The notes below the pieces were generated by a model. That model was not told the DNA's origin, searched no databases, and was given only the letters and a program-made list of their open reading frames with translations. Shown in pieces: positions 35,757 through 44,857 of a DNA stretch of 64,000 bases. Numbering within the stretch: the stretch's first letter is position 1; each line of letters opens with the position of its first letter. The translations under genes and the position numbers were made by a program. The DNA is from Desulfonatronovibrio hydrogenovorans DSM 9292. Lineage in GTDB: Bacteria; Desulfobacterota; Desulfovibrionia; Desulfovibrionales; Desulfonatronovibrionaceae. The stretch is from NCBI RefSeq assembly GCF_000686525.1, contig NZ_JMKT01000008.1, forward strand, positions 1 to 64,000, written 5' to 3'.

Positions 35757-36565
35757 TGGCTACAGAGATTCATCCAACCGCAATTGTTGATCCCACGTCT
35801 GAACTTGGTGTAGACGTGATCATCGGCCCGTACACCATTATTGAAGCCAGCACCCAGCTTGGGGACGGAACCAGGGTGGACGCCTTTGCCCAGGTCAAAA
35901 AATTCACTTCCCTGGGCCGGAACAACCATATTTATTCATATGCCTGCATTGGGGAAGCACCCCAGGACATTAAATACCAGGGTCAGGAAACCTGGCTCAG
36001 ACTGGGAGACAACAATAAGGTCCGGGAATACGCTACCCTGAACCGGGGAACACCCGACGGCAGAGGAGTGACCCGAATCGGCTCCAACTGCTTTTTAATG
36101 GCCTACACCCATGTGGCCCACGACTGCATCCTGGAAGACAATGTGATCATGGCCAACAGCGCCACCCTGGCCGGACATGTTCATCTCGGTCAAAGATCTG
36201 TGGTGGGAGGGTTGTGTGCTGTACATCAGTTCGTGCGCATCGGAGAATACGCTTTTATCGGGGGGAAAAGCGGAGTGGCCCAGGACGTGCCTCCCTACAT
36301 GCTGGTGGCTGGGGAACGGGCCAAAATCTACGGTCCCAACCTCATCGGTATGCGCAGGGCCGGGTTTGACCGCCATGAAACCTCAGCCGTGAAAAAGACC
36401 TTTCATTTGATCTGGGGCTCGGGCCTGTCCAGGGACCAGGCCATTGAACAGGTTCTTCAAGATTTTGGACAGTTTAGGACAGTGCAGAAGCTGGTGGATT
36501 TTCTGAAGTCCAGCTCCAGGGGGATCGTATCCAGAGACAAGTCCAGGAAGGATGATGGAGACTAA
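35756..36565 (+). CDS. lpxA: UDP-N-acetylglucosamine acyltransferase
   Basis: A 269-residue hexapeptide-repeat enzyme catalysing the first step of lipid A synthesis. IHPTAIVDPTSELGVDVIIG starts the left-handed helix; the catalytic His lies in YTHVAHDCILEDNVIM, and the C-terminal helical part (about 190-265) contains NLIGMRRAGFDRHE. The start is a GTG overlapping the fabZ stop. Normal length; the end overlaps lpxI by 14 bases. Confidence 0.96.
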   Translation: MATEIHPTAIVDPTSELGVDVIIGPYTIIEASTQLGDGTRVDAFAQVKKFTSLGRNNHIYSYACIGEAPQDIKYQGQETWLRLGDNNKVREYATLNRGTPDGRGVTRIGSNCFLMAYTHVAHDCILEDNVIMANSATLAGHVHLGQRSVVGGLCAVHQFVRIGEYAFIGGKSGVAQDVPPYMLVAGERAKIYGPNLIGMRRAGFDRHETSAVKKTFHLIWGSGLSRDQAIEQVLQDFGQFRTVQKLVDFLKSSSRGIVSRDKSRKDDGD

Positions 36566-37391
36566 GACCCTGGGTCTTATTGCCGGGGGAGGCCAGTTTC
36601 CTCTTCTGGTGCTAAAAGGTGCTCAGCAGCAGGGCTATACAGTTGCTGCAGTGGGTTTTGATAAAGAAACTTCCCCAGCTGTTGACCAGGCAGCTGACCA
36701 GTCAATCCGCATCAAACTGGGCCAGCTCGGAAAAATGATCAAGTTCCTGGCAGGCCAAAAGGTCACAGAGGTCGTTTTTGCCGGTCCCATCAACAAGCCC
36801 GGGGCCTTTGACATCCGGCCGGACCTCAGGGCCATTAAGCTCCTGCTGAATCTTGGCAGCCGCAACGACAACTCTCTTCTTTCAGCCGTGGCCAGGGAGC
36901 TGGAAAAAGAAAATCTAAAAATAGTTTCTGCTTTGAACTTCGTGCCGGACCTGGTCTCACCTTCGGGTGTCCTGACCCGCAGAAAACCTTCCCAGGGCGA
37001 AAATCAGGACATAATTTTTGGCTGGCCATTGATCAAAAAAATCGGGTCCATGGACATCGGCCAGTGTCTGGTGGTCAAGGAAAGGGTGGTGGTGGCAGTG
37101 GAGGCCATAGAGGGAACCGATGCAACCATTCTCAGGGGAGGGGAACTGGCCAGGGAGGGATTTACGGTAATCAAGACCTTTAAACCCGGTCAGGACAACC
37201 GCATCGACCTTCCAGCCCTGGGTCTGGGAACCATTGAAACCATGATTCGGGCCGGTGCTTCATGTCTGGCCTATGAATCCGGGAACAGCCTTTTCTTTGA
37301 CCGGACAGAAGCCATCCGACTGGCTGACAGGCATAAAATCGCTGTGGTGGGGATAAGTTCTGATCAGCCAGGAGCCATGGCCGGGTCCTGA
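36552..37391 (+). CDS. lpxI: UDP-2,3-diacylglucosamine pyrophosphatase LpxI
   Basis: A 279-residue protein of the LpxI (DUF1009) family: GLIAGGGQFPLLVLKGAQ at the start, VVFAGPINKPGAF near 75, and the C-terminal domain with SMDIGQCLVVKERVVVAVEA and IEGTDATILRGGEL, where the DIGQ and EGTD segments form the active site. LpxI replaces LpxH in many alpha- and deltaproteobacteria. It is the last gene of the operon; its TGA abuts the stop of the convergent MerR-like gene, the two stops forming the palindrome CTGATCAG. Confidence 0.94.
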   Translation: MMETKTLGLIAGGGQFPLLVLKGAQQQGYTVAAVGFDKETSPAVDQAADQSIRIKLGQLGKMIKFLAGQKVTEVVFAGPINKPGAFDIRPDLRAIKLLLNLGSRNDNSLLSAVARELEKENLKIVSALNFVPDLVSPSGVLTRRKPSQGENQDIIFGWPLIKKIGSMDIGQCLVVKERVVVAVEAIEGTDATILRGGELAREGFTVIKTFKPGQDNRIDLPALGLGTIETMIRAGASCLAYESGNSLFFDRTEAIRLADRHKIAVVGISSDQPGAMAGS

Positions 37392-38066
37392 TCAGGATTC
37401 CAGGTCTTTGCCAAGGCCCAGCTTTTCTCCGGCGGTCTGCAGAACAGCCCGCTTGGTCCAGAACTGACACTTTTTCAATTCTTTTTTCAGCTCTCCCAGC
37501 TCCTTTTCCAGACGAATTTCCAGGTCTGCCTGTCTTTTTTTGATCTGGTCCAGTTCTGCTTCAAGATTCAATTCTCCTGGCTGCTTGTACCCCAGCCGCT
37601 TCTGCTCCTTCCACAGCAGAACCAGGGCCTTCTTCATCCTGGCGCAGCCTTTTTGCATCTGGCCCAGCTCCTGCCTGAAGCCCCGCTCAAGTTTGATGGC
37701 TTGGGCCATTTTTTCCAGGGCCATGGCCTGACTGGAGATGATCGCACCGGGAAAAGAAGGCTCTGGTTCGCTGTATATATCCGGCACCGGGCCGGATATG
37801 AACTGTTCCTGCCTGTACACGCCTGCAGGCTGCCGGGTAAATTTCTCCTCCAGCACAGCCTGAATCTGCTCCGATGAAAGACCCTGCTCAAGTCCCTGGG
37901 CAATTTTCTCAAAGACGTCCATTGCTGCCGGCAGAAACCTTTTTCTCCGGCCCGATCCCACTGAAGGAAGATAGCTTTGAAACTTGTCCCGGTAATAACG
38001 GACATTGCTTTCAGGCAGGTTTATCCTGCGGGCGATTTCCTTGATGGTCAGCAGATCATCAGCCAT
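37392..38066 (-). CDS. MerR-type helix-turn-helix protein
   Basis: A 224-residue protein. Residues 6-70 form a MerR HTH (LTIKEIARRINLPESNVRYY then RDKF and a wing with GSGRRKRF), followed by a helical part SSEQIQAVLEEKF. From about 110 on the sequence is predicted helical and charged, with a likely coiled coil (about 150-205, LDQIKKRQADLEIRLEKELG). No effector-binding cysteines are visible. It is convergent with lpxI and divergent from the rod-like gene at 38242. The target is unknown. Confidence 0.8.
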   Translation of the reverse strand: MADDLLTIKEIARRINLPESNVRYYRDKFQSYLPSVGSGRRKRFLPAAMDVFEKIAQGLEQGLSSEQIQAVLEEKFTRQPAGVYRQEQFISGPVPDIYSEPEPSFPGAIISSQAMALEKMAQAIKLERGFRQELGQMQKGCARMKKALVLLWKEQKRLGYKQPGELNLEAELDQIKKRQADLEIRLEKELGELKKELKKCQFWTKRAVLQTAGEKLGLGKDLES

Positions 38067-38241
38067 AAATCCCTGGACCTCTGCTTGATGGATTGCATTG
38101 CAGGCCGGCGCACAAAAAAGATGTACCGCTGGAGTCAGGCTTTCTTGCCATACCTGCAGTTTATGATTACAGTAAGTAGCAAATCTTTACCCAAAAAGCC
38201 ATGCCTGGCTTGAAGCAAAAAAACCGGCAGGGAGGCGGACG

Positions 38242-38622
38242 ATGCAACCCATATTCAGTGCAGGGGCCATGAAAACCTTTGCCCAGTCCCACAATCTGAC
38301 TGCTCACAACCTGGCCAATCTGAATACAGACGGGTTCAAAGCCAGGGAACTGCACCTGGAAACCGGACCTGACGGAAAAGGGGTCGAACCTGCAGGCGTA
38401 TTTGAGGACCAGACTCCTGGGCCGGCCATCCAGAAGCAGGAATTGGTGGAGAATGATCAGGAAAGGATGGAGCAGCAGGAAATCGTGGCCGAAGCAAGCA
38501 ATACAGAGCCGGCCAGGGAAATCGTCCGGATGATTGCTGATGAACAGGCTTTTCAGGCCAATGCCCAGGTGGTCAGGACCTATGACCGGCTGGCAGGGAA
38601 TATTATTGACATCCTGGTCTGA
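38242..38622 (+). CDS. Small flagellar basal-body rod-like protein
   Basis: A 126-residue protein with the two ends typical of rod proteins (FlgB/FlgC/FlgG): an N-terminal helix with NLTAHNLANLNTDGFKARE, and a C-terminal EIVRMIADEQAFQANAQVVR followed by TYDRLAGNIIDIL. The middle is short and rich in Gln and Glu. GGGAGG lies six bases before the ATG. No other flagellar gene is near. It may be a specialised rod or hook-associated part, or an exported paralogue; family membership is clear from both terminal motifs, the exact role is not. Confidence 0.8.
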   Translation: MQPIFSAGAMKTFAQSHNLTAHNLANLNTDGFKARELHLETGPDGKGVEPAGVFEDQTPGPAIQKQELVENDQERMEQQEIVAEASNTEPAREIVRMIADEQAFQANAQVVRTYDRLAGNIIDILV

Positions 38623-38667
38623 CCAGGATGGCCGGGAAACTTTTTTTCAGCCCTTTTCAGGCCGACC

Positions 38668-40098
38668 TCAAACCCTTTCTCTGAATCCGTTGGAATCAAT
38701 TTCCAGCCGGCGCAATATTTTCTGCAGGGCAACCCTGCTCATTCCGGCCAGCTTGGCTGCGTGGGAAATATTCCCTGAAGTCTTGGACAAAATTTCCCGG
38801 ACATAGTTCTCAGTAAACTGGTTGACTACCCTGGACTTGGCTTCAGCATAGAGTTCAGCCCCATCCAGACCAGACAGTCCATTGCTGGATGACCGGGAAT
38901 GATTCTGGTTGTCCACTGCCTGCAGGGTTGCCATATCCACCTGGTCCCCGGCAGAAAAGACCACCATCCTTCGGACAAAATTCTGCAGCTCCCGGACATT
39001 GCCGGGCCATTCCCGGCGCATCAGGGAGTCCAGAACAGGGGTGGAAATTTTTCTTGGTTCCGAACCAAGCTCTTCTGCAACTTTTCTGTTGAAATGATGG
39101 ACCAGAAGGGGAATGTCTTCCATGATCTCCCGCAGAGGGGGGGTGGAAACACTGACCACATTCAGCCGGTAAAACAGGTCCTCCCGGAAGCTCTTGTCTT
39201 TTATCTTTTCCTCGAGATCCTGATTAGTTGTGGAAAGAATTCTGGCATCCACCCGGAGGTTTCTGCTGCTGCCCAGCGGTCTTATCTCCTGCTCCTGCAG
39301 GGCTCTCAGGAGCTTGGTCTGAATGGTCACCGGGATATCGGCTATTTCATCCAAAAGCAGGCTTGACCCGCTGGCCTCCACGAAAAGCCCCTTGTGGTCC
39401 TTAAGGGCTCCGGTAAACGAGCCTTTTTTATGTCCGAAAAGCTCGCTTTCCAGAAGGTGTTCAGGTATGGCCGGGCAATTGACCGTAACCAGAGGTCTGT
39501 CGCTTCTGCTGCTAAGGGAATGGATGGCCCTGGCCACCAGTTCCTTTCCTGTGCCTGACTCTCCTCGGATCAGAACAGAATAATCGGTATGGGCCAGAGA
39601 TTGGATGGTTTCGTACAGCCTTTTCATGGGTGGGGTCTGCCCCACAAAGTCCTCAAATACCGATTTCTCGGATATTTTCTTTCTGAGGTCCATGTTCTCC
39701 CGGATCAGGGAGCTCCTTTCCAGGCCCTTTTTGATATGTCTGACCAGATCCGGGATATCAAAGGGCTTGGTTATGAAATCGTAGGCCCCCATTTTTATGG
39801 CCTGAACAGCTGTTTCAATGCTGCCGTAGGCGGTCATCATGACTATGGTTGCATCCGGATCCACCTGCTTGACCTTTTCAAGGAGCTCGATGCCGTCCAT
39901 TTCAGGCATGCGCACGTCCATCAGAATCAGGTCGAACTGATTCTGCCTGATCAGCTCCAAAGCCTTGATGGGGTTGGACGAGACCTTGATCTCGGTTTGA
40001 TCCAGCTCATAGGGCAGTATTCTTTTCAGCCCGTCAAGCATGTCCTTTTCATCATCCACGATGAGCATGTTCAGTTCCTGCATAACCTTATACCTCAT
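38668..40098 (-). CDS. Sigma-54-dependent response regulator (NtrC family)
   Basis: A 476-residue activator. The receiver has the acidic pair in IVDDEKDM, phospho-acceptor Asp61 in LILMDVRMPEMDG and the conserved Lys in FITKPFD. The AAA+ domain has Walker A GESGTGKE (179-186), the sigma-54-contacting loop as GSFTGA (226-231; usually GAFTGA) and the R-fingers region. A Fis-type HTH ends the protein (about 430-470, NISHAAKLAGMSRVALQKIL). It overlaps the sensor kinase gene by one base (TAATG). The likely target is the divergent YeiH-type gene, whose promoter region carries matching sites (inference). Confidence 0.93.
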   Translation of the reverse strand: MRYKVMQELNMLIVDDEKDMLDGLKRILPYELDQTEIKVSSNPIKALELIRQNQFDLILMDVRMPEMDGIELLEKVKQVDPDATIVMMTAYGSIETAVQAIKMGAYDFITKPFDIPDLVRHIKKGLERSSLIRENMDLRKKISEKSVFEDFVGQTPPMKRLYETIQSLAHTDYSVLIRGESGTGKELVARAIHSLSSRSDRPLVTVNCPAIPEHLLESELFGHKKGSFTGALKDHKGLFVEASGSSLLLDEIADIPVTIQTKLLRALQEQEIRPLGSSRNLRVDARILSTTNQDLEEKIKDKSFREDLFYRLNVVSVSTPPLREIMEDIPLLVHHFNRKVAEELGSEPRKISTPVLDSLMRREWPGNVRELQNFVRRMVVFSAGDQVDMATLQAVDNQNHSRSSSNGLSGLDGAELYAEAKSRVVNQFTENYVREILSKTSGNISHAAKLAGMSRVALQKILRRLEIDSNGFRERV

Positions 40099-42662
40099 TA
40101 ACCTTGTTTGGGGCTGCCAGATACCGGCAGCTTGATCTTGAATTCAGTCCATAGGCCCTGCTCGCTCCTAACCTGGATATCACCGCCATGGTCCTGGATG
40201 ATCCCGTAGCTTACCGACAGGCCCAGTCCCGTGCTTTCTCCGGTCTTCTTGGTACTGAAAAAAGGATCAAATATCTTGTGTCTGACTTCCTGATCCATGC
40301 CCTGGCCACTGTCCCAGAAAGTCACTTCAACTGTATTACCTTCTTCAATATACTGCGATTTTATCCGGATCTCGCCGCTCTTGCCCATGGCCTGGCAGGC
40401 GTTCATGATCAGGTTCACAAAAACCTGTTTCATCTTGTTTTCATTGAAAAATACGTCAGGCATTTCCCTGTCCAGGCTGAGATCAAGACCTATCTTCTGT
40501 TTCTTGAGCTGGTGTTTGAAAATCTGGGTTACCTCTTCAATGGTCCGGTTCAGGGACTGATACTCTTTGGCGCTCTCCTGCCCCCGGGAAAAGTGGAGCA
40601 GGTCGGTGACTATCCGCTTGCAGTTGAGGGTCTGCTTTTCAATGACATGCAGGTCCTTTAGTCCCTGGGGAAAATCAGCCAGCTGCCTTTTCAGCAGTTC
40701 AGAGTAACAAAGGATGATGCCCAGGGGATTGTTTATTTCATGGGCCACTCCTGCAGCCAGCTGACCCATGGCCACCATCTTCTCGGTCTGCTGGATCCTC
40801 TGCTCCACCTTTTTCTGGTCGGTTATATCCCTGGCATACCTGATAATGCTTTCCAGCTCCCCCTGTTCGTTAAGAATGGGATAGAAATGCACCAGATAAA
40901 TCTCTCCTGTTCCGCAGACAGACTCGCTGACAACAGGCCTGCCGGACTGGACAACCTCTTTCAGAGTGCAGTGGGGGCAGGGTTTCCTGAGCCCGGAATG
41001 GGCCTCGTAGCAGGGGATGTCAATAACGTCTTCAGGAGCAACCCGAAACTTCTGCAGGTAGCCTTTGTTGACCATCTTGATCCGGAAATCCTTGTCCAGC
41101 AGGACAACCAGATCAGTTATCCCGTCAAACACCGACTGCAGAAGCTCCTTGCTCTGGATGAGCTTCTGCAGGCCGTTCAGACTTTCAATGGCGATTCCGA
41201 TCTGCCTGCCGATGGAAAGGAGAAGCTCTTTTTGTTCCGAAGATATCTCGGAAAAATCCACCCAGATGAAACTCATCACCCCCAGGACCTTGCCCCGGCA
41301 GTACAGGGGAACATTCAGACAATGGCCGAAGTCAGCGGAACTGAAGCCGTTCATGTCCCCACCCATGGCCTGACACATGGATGTCTGAAAATCCTTCCGG
41401 ACCAGTCCGGTTGCCTGCTTCAGACAGTCTACACCAGAGGGCAGGTCCTGGGCGTTCTGCTGGTATTTGAGTTCAAGAGATCCTGACCTTTCATTGAGCA
41501 GATAGATTCCAACTCCGTTGGCCGGGATAAGAGACAGAGTCCGGCTCAGGGCCTGGGGCCAGATATCGGCCAGTCCCCGGGCCTGGGTAGTCAGCTCGGC
41601 AATGAAATTCAGGGCCTTGAGCTCCTGGTTTCGGGCCAGGACTTTCTCATTGAGAAGCTTTTTTGAATGGCTCAGGGCCTTGGTTCTTTCGGCAACCTTC
41701 ACCTCCAGGTCCTGGGCATGACGCTTGAGTTCCTCCCTGGTCTGCTTGAGGTGGGTGGCCATGGTCTGGGCCGCAGTGGACAGGGTCTCCAGTTCATCAG
41801 CCGACCTGGACTGTCCAAAGATCTCAGGCAGACTCTTTTCCTCCACCTGTTCCTGGAAAAGCCCCAGCACTCCCCGCAGATTGTTGACCACTATCCAGTT
41901 GAAAAAAAAGGTCAAAAGGAGATAAAATACTGACACCCCGAAAAAGACCACCAGAAAAACAGACGTAGCTTTCTCCTGAATGGCCGAAAGGGCGCTCTGG
42001 ACTGGAATGCCCACGGCAATCAATCCGGCCAGCTCACCAGGGTAATGGCCGAAGCCCCGTTCGTCCCCGTATAAAGTGATGAGCTTTTGAGGAGCATCAG
42101 CCGGTTCCCCGTGGCAGGACATGCAGGACTCGTCAAAATAGACCGGTCTGAACCGCATGTACTGGGCCTCACCCTCCATATCCACAAGACCCTGCCAGTT
42201 ATGATCCTGGGCGCTGTCCCTGAAATACTTGATCATGCCCCTTTCCATCTCATCAGCCTCGGAATCAGGGTTTCTGGCATTAATGGAAACCCGGCGATAG
42301 CTGTACTCAGGCAGGTTGACCTTTAATTTGTCCATGACTGCCCGGCCCACATAAGAGGTCGACATGGCCTCAAGCATGAAAAAATCCTGGCCGAAATTTT
42401 CCATCATCCTTGGCCGGAGCTCATCCCGGACATACATCCTGCTGGCTTCAACCGCTGCCATGACCAGCTCGGTCTTGGCATAGGCCGATTCCTCCAGCAG
42501 GCTTTTCTCCCGGTAGTAGATAATAAACGCGCTGATAAAGCAGACAACGATCAGAATAATGGCCGTGCCTATCAGGAATTTGGACCTGAGACTCAGGGAC
42601 AGGCCGGGAAAGTGAGGCCCCTGGCCTTCATTATACGGGCTTAGGGATTTATTTTTATTCAT
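40098..42662 (-). CDS. Sensor histidine kinase with periplasmic Tll0287-like c-heme domain
   Basis: About 854 residues from the ATG at 42662, which has GGAG eight bases upstream (the frame is open 62 codons further, into the regulatory DNA). A first membrane segment near 27-50 is followed by a Tll0287-like domain with heme c motif Cys180-x-x-Cys183-His184, a second segment near 235-258, HAMP-like region, GAF (about 395-520), PAS with a C-x(n)-C-P-H-C cysteine cluster (about 530-610), HisKA with His641 in AAGVAHEINNPLG and HATPase. It has no receiver; it probably phosphorylates the NtrC-type regulator encoded one base downstream. Confidence 0.92.
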   Translation of the reverse strand: MNKNKSLSPYNEGQGPHFPGLSLSLRSKFLIGTAIILIVVCFISAFIIYYREKSLLEESAYAKTELVMAAVEASRMYVRDELRPRMMENFGQDFFMLEAMSTSYVGRAVMDKLKVNLPEYSYRRVSINARNPDSEADEMERGMIKYFRDSAQDHNWQGLVDMEGEAQYMRFRPVYFDESCMSCHGEPADAPQKLITLYGDERGFGHYPGELAGLIAVGIPVQSALSAIQEKATSVFLVVFFGVSVFYLLLTFFFNWIVVNNLRGVLGLFQEQVEEKSLPEIFGQSRSADELETLSTAAQTMATHLKQTREELKRHAQDLEVKVAERTKALSHSKKLLNEKVLARNQELKALNFIAELTTQARGLADIWPQALSRTLSLIPANGVGIYLLNERSGSLELKYQQNAQDLPSGVDCLKQATGLVRKDFQTSMCQAMGGDMNGFSSADFGHCLNVPLYCRGKVLGVMSFIWVDFSEISSEQKELLLSIGRQIGIAIESLNGLQKLIQSKELLQSVFDGITDLVVLLDKDFRIKMVNKGYLQKFRVAPEDVIDIPCYEAHSGLRKPCPHCTLKEVVQSGRPVVSESVCGTGEIYLVHFYPILNEQGELESIIRYARDITDQKKVEQRIQQTEKMVAMGQLAAGVAHEINNPLGIILCYSELLKRQLADFPQGLKDLHVIEKQTLNCKRIVTDLLHFSRGQESAKEYQSLNRTIEEVTQIFKHQLKKQKIGLDLSLDREMPDVFFNENKMKQVFVNLIMNACQAMGKSGEIRIKSQYIEEGNTVEVTFWDSGQGMDQEVRHKIFDPFFSTKKTGESTGLGLSVSYGIIQDHGGDIQVRSEQGLWTEFKIKLPVSGSPKQG

Positions 42663-42725
42663 GATTATCTCCGGATATAATAATGGCTGGAGACTGAAAG
42701 CGTCTCTGTCAGCTGAGCTTTTCCT

Positions 42726-42744
42726 GTCCGGCTCTGAGCCGGAC
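42726..42744. promoter_or_regulatory. Palindrome upstream of the sensor kinase gene
   Basis: GTCCGGCTC-T-GAGCCGGAC, nine perfect base pairs around one base. It lies 64-82 bp before the kinase start, in its probable promoter or leader; an operator or an RNA hairpin are both possible. Confidence 0.55.
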
Positions 42745-42771
42745 GACCAGACCGGACTCGGTGTAATAGAA

Positions 42772-42791
42772 TGTTTGCACCAGTGCAAACA
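42772..42791. promoter_or_regulatory. Probable enhancer (UAS) for the sigma-54 activator
   Basis: TGTTTGCACCAGTGCAAACA is a perfect palindrome (nine-base arms, CA centre), 102 bp upstream of the sigma-54 promoter element. A related half-site GTTTGCGC follows at about 42796. Position and symmetry fit an NtrC-type dimer site. Confidence 0.7.
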
Positions 42792-42893
42792 AAAGTTTGC
42801 GCTCAAAATGATTTTTTTACCCTGGGATCTGACAATATAACATACCATCCTGATTTATATAGAAATATTTTTAAGCCAGCCGCCCTGAAAAAA

Positions 42894-42909
42894 TGGTTCG
42901 TTTTTTGCT
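42894..42909 (+). promoter_or_regulatory. Sigma-54 promoter of the YeiH-type gene
   Basis: TGGTTCGTTTTTTGCT matches TGGCACG-N4-TTGCW with the invariant GG (42895-42896) and GC (42907-42908) separated by exactly ten bases. It lies about 145 bases before the start codon at 43053. Confidence 0.75.
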
Positions 42910-43052
42910 ATTTTTTTCACGTTCATTAATCTCAATCAGCTTGTTCCGGCAAAAGACCTAAACAATCAAATGAGTTATTCATGTCCTGTTGGGTCGTCTC
43001 CCGGAACAACCTGATCCAATTTTTAACCGAAAATCATGTAAAAGGAGTAGTC

Positions 43053-44804
43053 ATGGCTGAAAACACGCAGAAACAACCTGAATACGTAGTAGACCGGGCT
43101 GGATGGGAATGGTCCGAACTCTACAAAAAAGAAGATTGGTGGGCCATCTGGCTGGGCTTCATCATCCTCATTGTGGGTATGCTCATCTTCCTGCCCAGGC
43201 CCCCGGCGGAAATGGATCAGAAGATATCCCAGGCCCAGGCCATTATGCAGGCTGAAGAGGCCAGAACCGGCACTGCCTTTGAAACCATTGAGTGGCACAA
43301 GGCCAACGATACCATGTCCGGGTTGCGGGCCAGGAGCGAACCCCATGGCCGGACCATTGCCAAATGGCTGGGAACTCCGGGCAGGTGGGCCTCCAATCCC
43401 ATGGAAGCCCTGATTCTGACCGAAACCAGAGCAGCTGAGATCCGGGCCAATGCCCAGCCCAGGCATGCCGAGGCCCAGGAAAAGACAGCCACTGCCCTGG
43501 CCAGGGCAGAAGCAGCCCAGGCCGCTGCAGCTGAGGCCAACTTCCAGAACAGTGATCTGAACAAACAGGCAGAAACAGCCATAGCAGAATGGCGTTCCGC
43601 CAGGAGCGCTGAAAGCAGCGCCCGCTCCAGAGCCAATACCCAAGCCTACAACAAGATTCCTCACCTCATTGGGATCATGATCATCTTCATGCTGTTCTTT
43701 GCCTTTGGAACCAGGTTCATGAACATCAACACCTCCAACTTTATCAAAGGGTTTGCCTTTGTCTTCCTGCTGGCCATTGTGGCTGAAGTCATCGGAGGCA
43801 ATTCCACCCTCAGGAGCTGGGGATTCGGACCATTGATCTGGGCCATCCTGGGCGGCATGCTCATTGCCAATACAGTGGGTACGCCGAAGTTTATCCAGGA
43901 CGCAGCCCAGACCGAATACTTCATCAAAACAGGTCTGGTCCTGCTGGGTGCTGAAATTCTGTTCGGCAAGATCCTGGCCATTGGTGTGCCTGGTATCTTT
44001 GTAGCCTGGGTGGTCACTCCAACAGTTTTGATCCTGACCTACATCTTCGGACAAAAGGTTATCAAAATTCCTTCCAAGACCCTGAATATTACTGTGTCGG
44101 CTGATATGTGCGTCTGCGGTGTATCTGCAGCCATTGCTACTGCAGCTGCCTGCCGGGCCACCAAGGAAGAGCTGACCATTGCCATTGGTATGTCCATGCT
44201 CTTTACAGCCGTTATGATGATCGCCCTGCCCACCTTTATTGTTGCCGTTGGTATGCACCCGGTACTGGGTGGAGCCTGGATCGGCGGCACCATTGACTCT
44301 ACAGGCGCGGTTGTGGCAGCTGGAGCATTTCTGGGTGAAACCGGAATGTTTGTTGCGGCCACCATCAAGATGATCCAGAACGTCATGATCGGAGTCATTG
44401 CCTTTGGTGTAGCTGTTTACTGGTGCACCAAGGTGGACTGCGTACCCGGCCAGCAGGTCAGCAAAATGGAAATCTGGTACCGCTTTCCCAAGTTCGTGCT
44501 TGGGTTCCTGGCAGCCTCCATTCTGTTCTCCATCATGCTGGAAGCCATGGGTCCCCGCGGCGACGTAATGCTTGATCAGGGCGTACTGCGCGGGTTCAGC
44601 CGTCCCTTGAGGGAATGGTTCTTTATCCTGGCCTTTGCCTCCATCGGTCTGACCTCTAACTTCAGAGAGATGGCCAAGCACTTCAGAGGCGGCAAGCCGG
44701 TCATCCTCTATGTCTGCGGTCAGAGCCTGAACCTCATCCTGACCCTGACCATGGCCTACATCATGTTCTTCCTCGTATTCCCCGGAATCACCGAGACCCT
44801 GTAG
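43053..44804 (+). CDS. YeiH-family putative sulfate exporter with N-terminal coiled-coil extension
   Basis: About 583 residues from ATG 43053 (AAAGGAG six bases upstream). A first membrane segment near 32-48 is followed by about 130 residues rich in Ala and Glu (for example TATALARAEAAQAAAAEANF), likely a coiled coil outside the membrane. From about 200 on, ten or so membrane segments match the conserved YeiH core (PF03601): WGFGPLIWAILGGMLIANTV, LVLLGAEILFGKI, SADMCVCGVSAAIATAAACR, GGTIDSTGAVVAAGAFLG. The family is annotated as putative sulfate exporters; the substrate here is unproven. Downstream is a small membrane protein gene. The normal family length is about 350. Confidence 0.88.
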   Translation: MAENTQKQPEYVVDRAGWEWSELYKKEDWWAIWLGFIILIVGMLIFLPRPPAEMDQKISQAQAIMQAEEARTGTAFETIEWHKANDTMSGLRARSEPHGRTIAKWLGTPGRWASNPMEALILTETRAAEIRANAQPRHAEAQEKTATALARAEAAQAAAAEANFQNSDLNKQAETAIAEWRSARSAESSARSRANTQAYNKIPHLIGIMIIFMLFFAFGTRFMNINTSNFIKGFAFVFLLAIVAEVIGGNSTLRSWGFGPLIWAILGGMLIANTVGTPKFIQDAAQTEYFIKTGLVLLGAEILFGKILAIGVPGIFVAWVVTPTVLILTYIFGQKVIKIPSKTLNITVSADMCVCGVSAAIATAAACRATKEELTIAIGMSMLFTAVMMIALPTFIVAVGMHPVLGGAWIGGTIDSTGAVVAAGAFLGETGMFVAATIKMIQNVMIGVIAFGVAVYWCTKVDCVPGQQVSKMEIWYRFPKFVLGFLAASILFSIMLEAMGPRGDVMLDQGVLRGFSRPLREWFFILAFASIGLTSNFREMAKHFRGGKPVILYVCGQSLNLILTLTMAYIMFFLVFPGITETL

Positions 44805-44821
44805 GCAATAACTCCAAACCA

Positions 44822-44857
44822 AACCGGGCAGCCCTTGACACCAGGGGCTGCCCGGTT
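44822..44857. terminator. Stem-loop after the YeiH-type gene
   Basis: AACCGGGCAGCCC pairs with GGGCTGCCCGGTT, 13 perfect pairs with a ten-base loop. No T-run follows, so it may act as partial terminator or as a 3' stabiliser between the transporter and the small gene at 45003. Confidence 0.55.

Noticed and set aside
43023-44822. Long open frame on the minus strand opposite the YeiH-type gene
   Set aside because: It is an antisense shadow: Gly/His/Asp/Gln-rich, no domain, while the plus strand encodes a clear conserved transporter.
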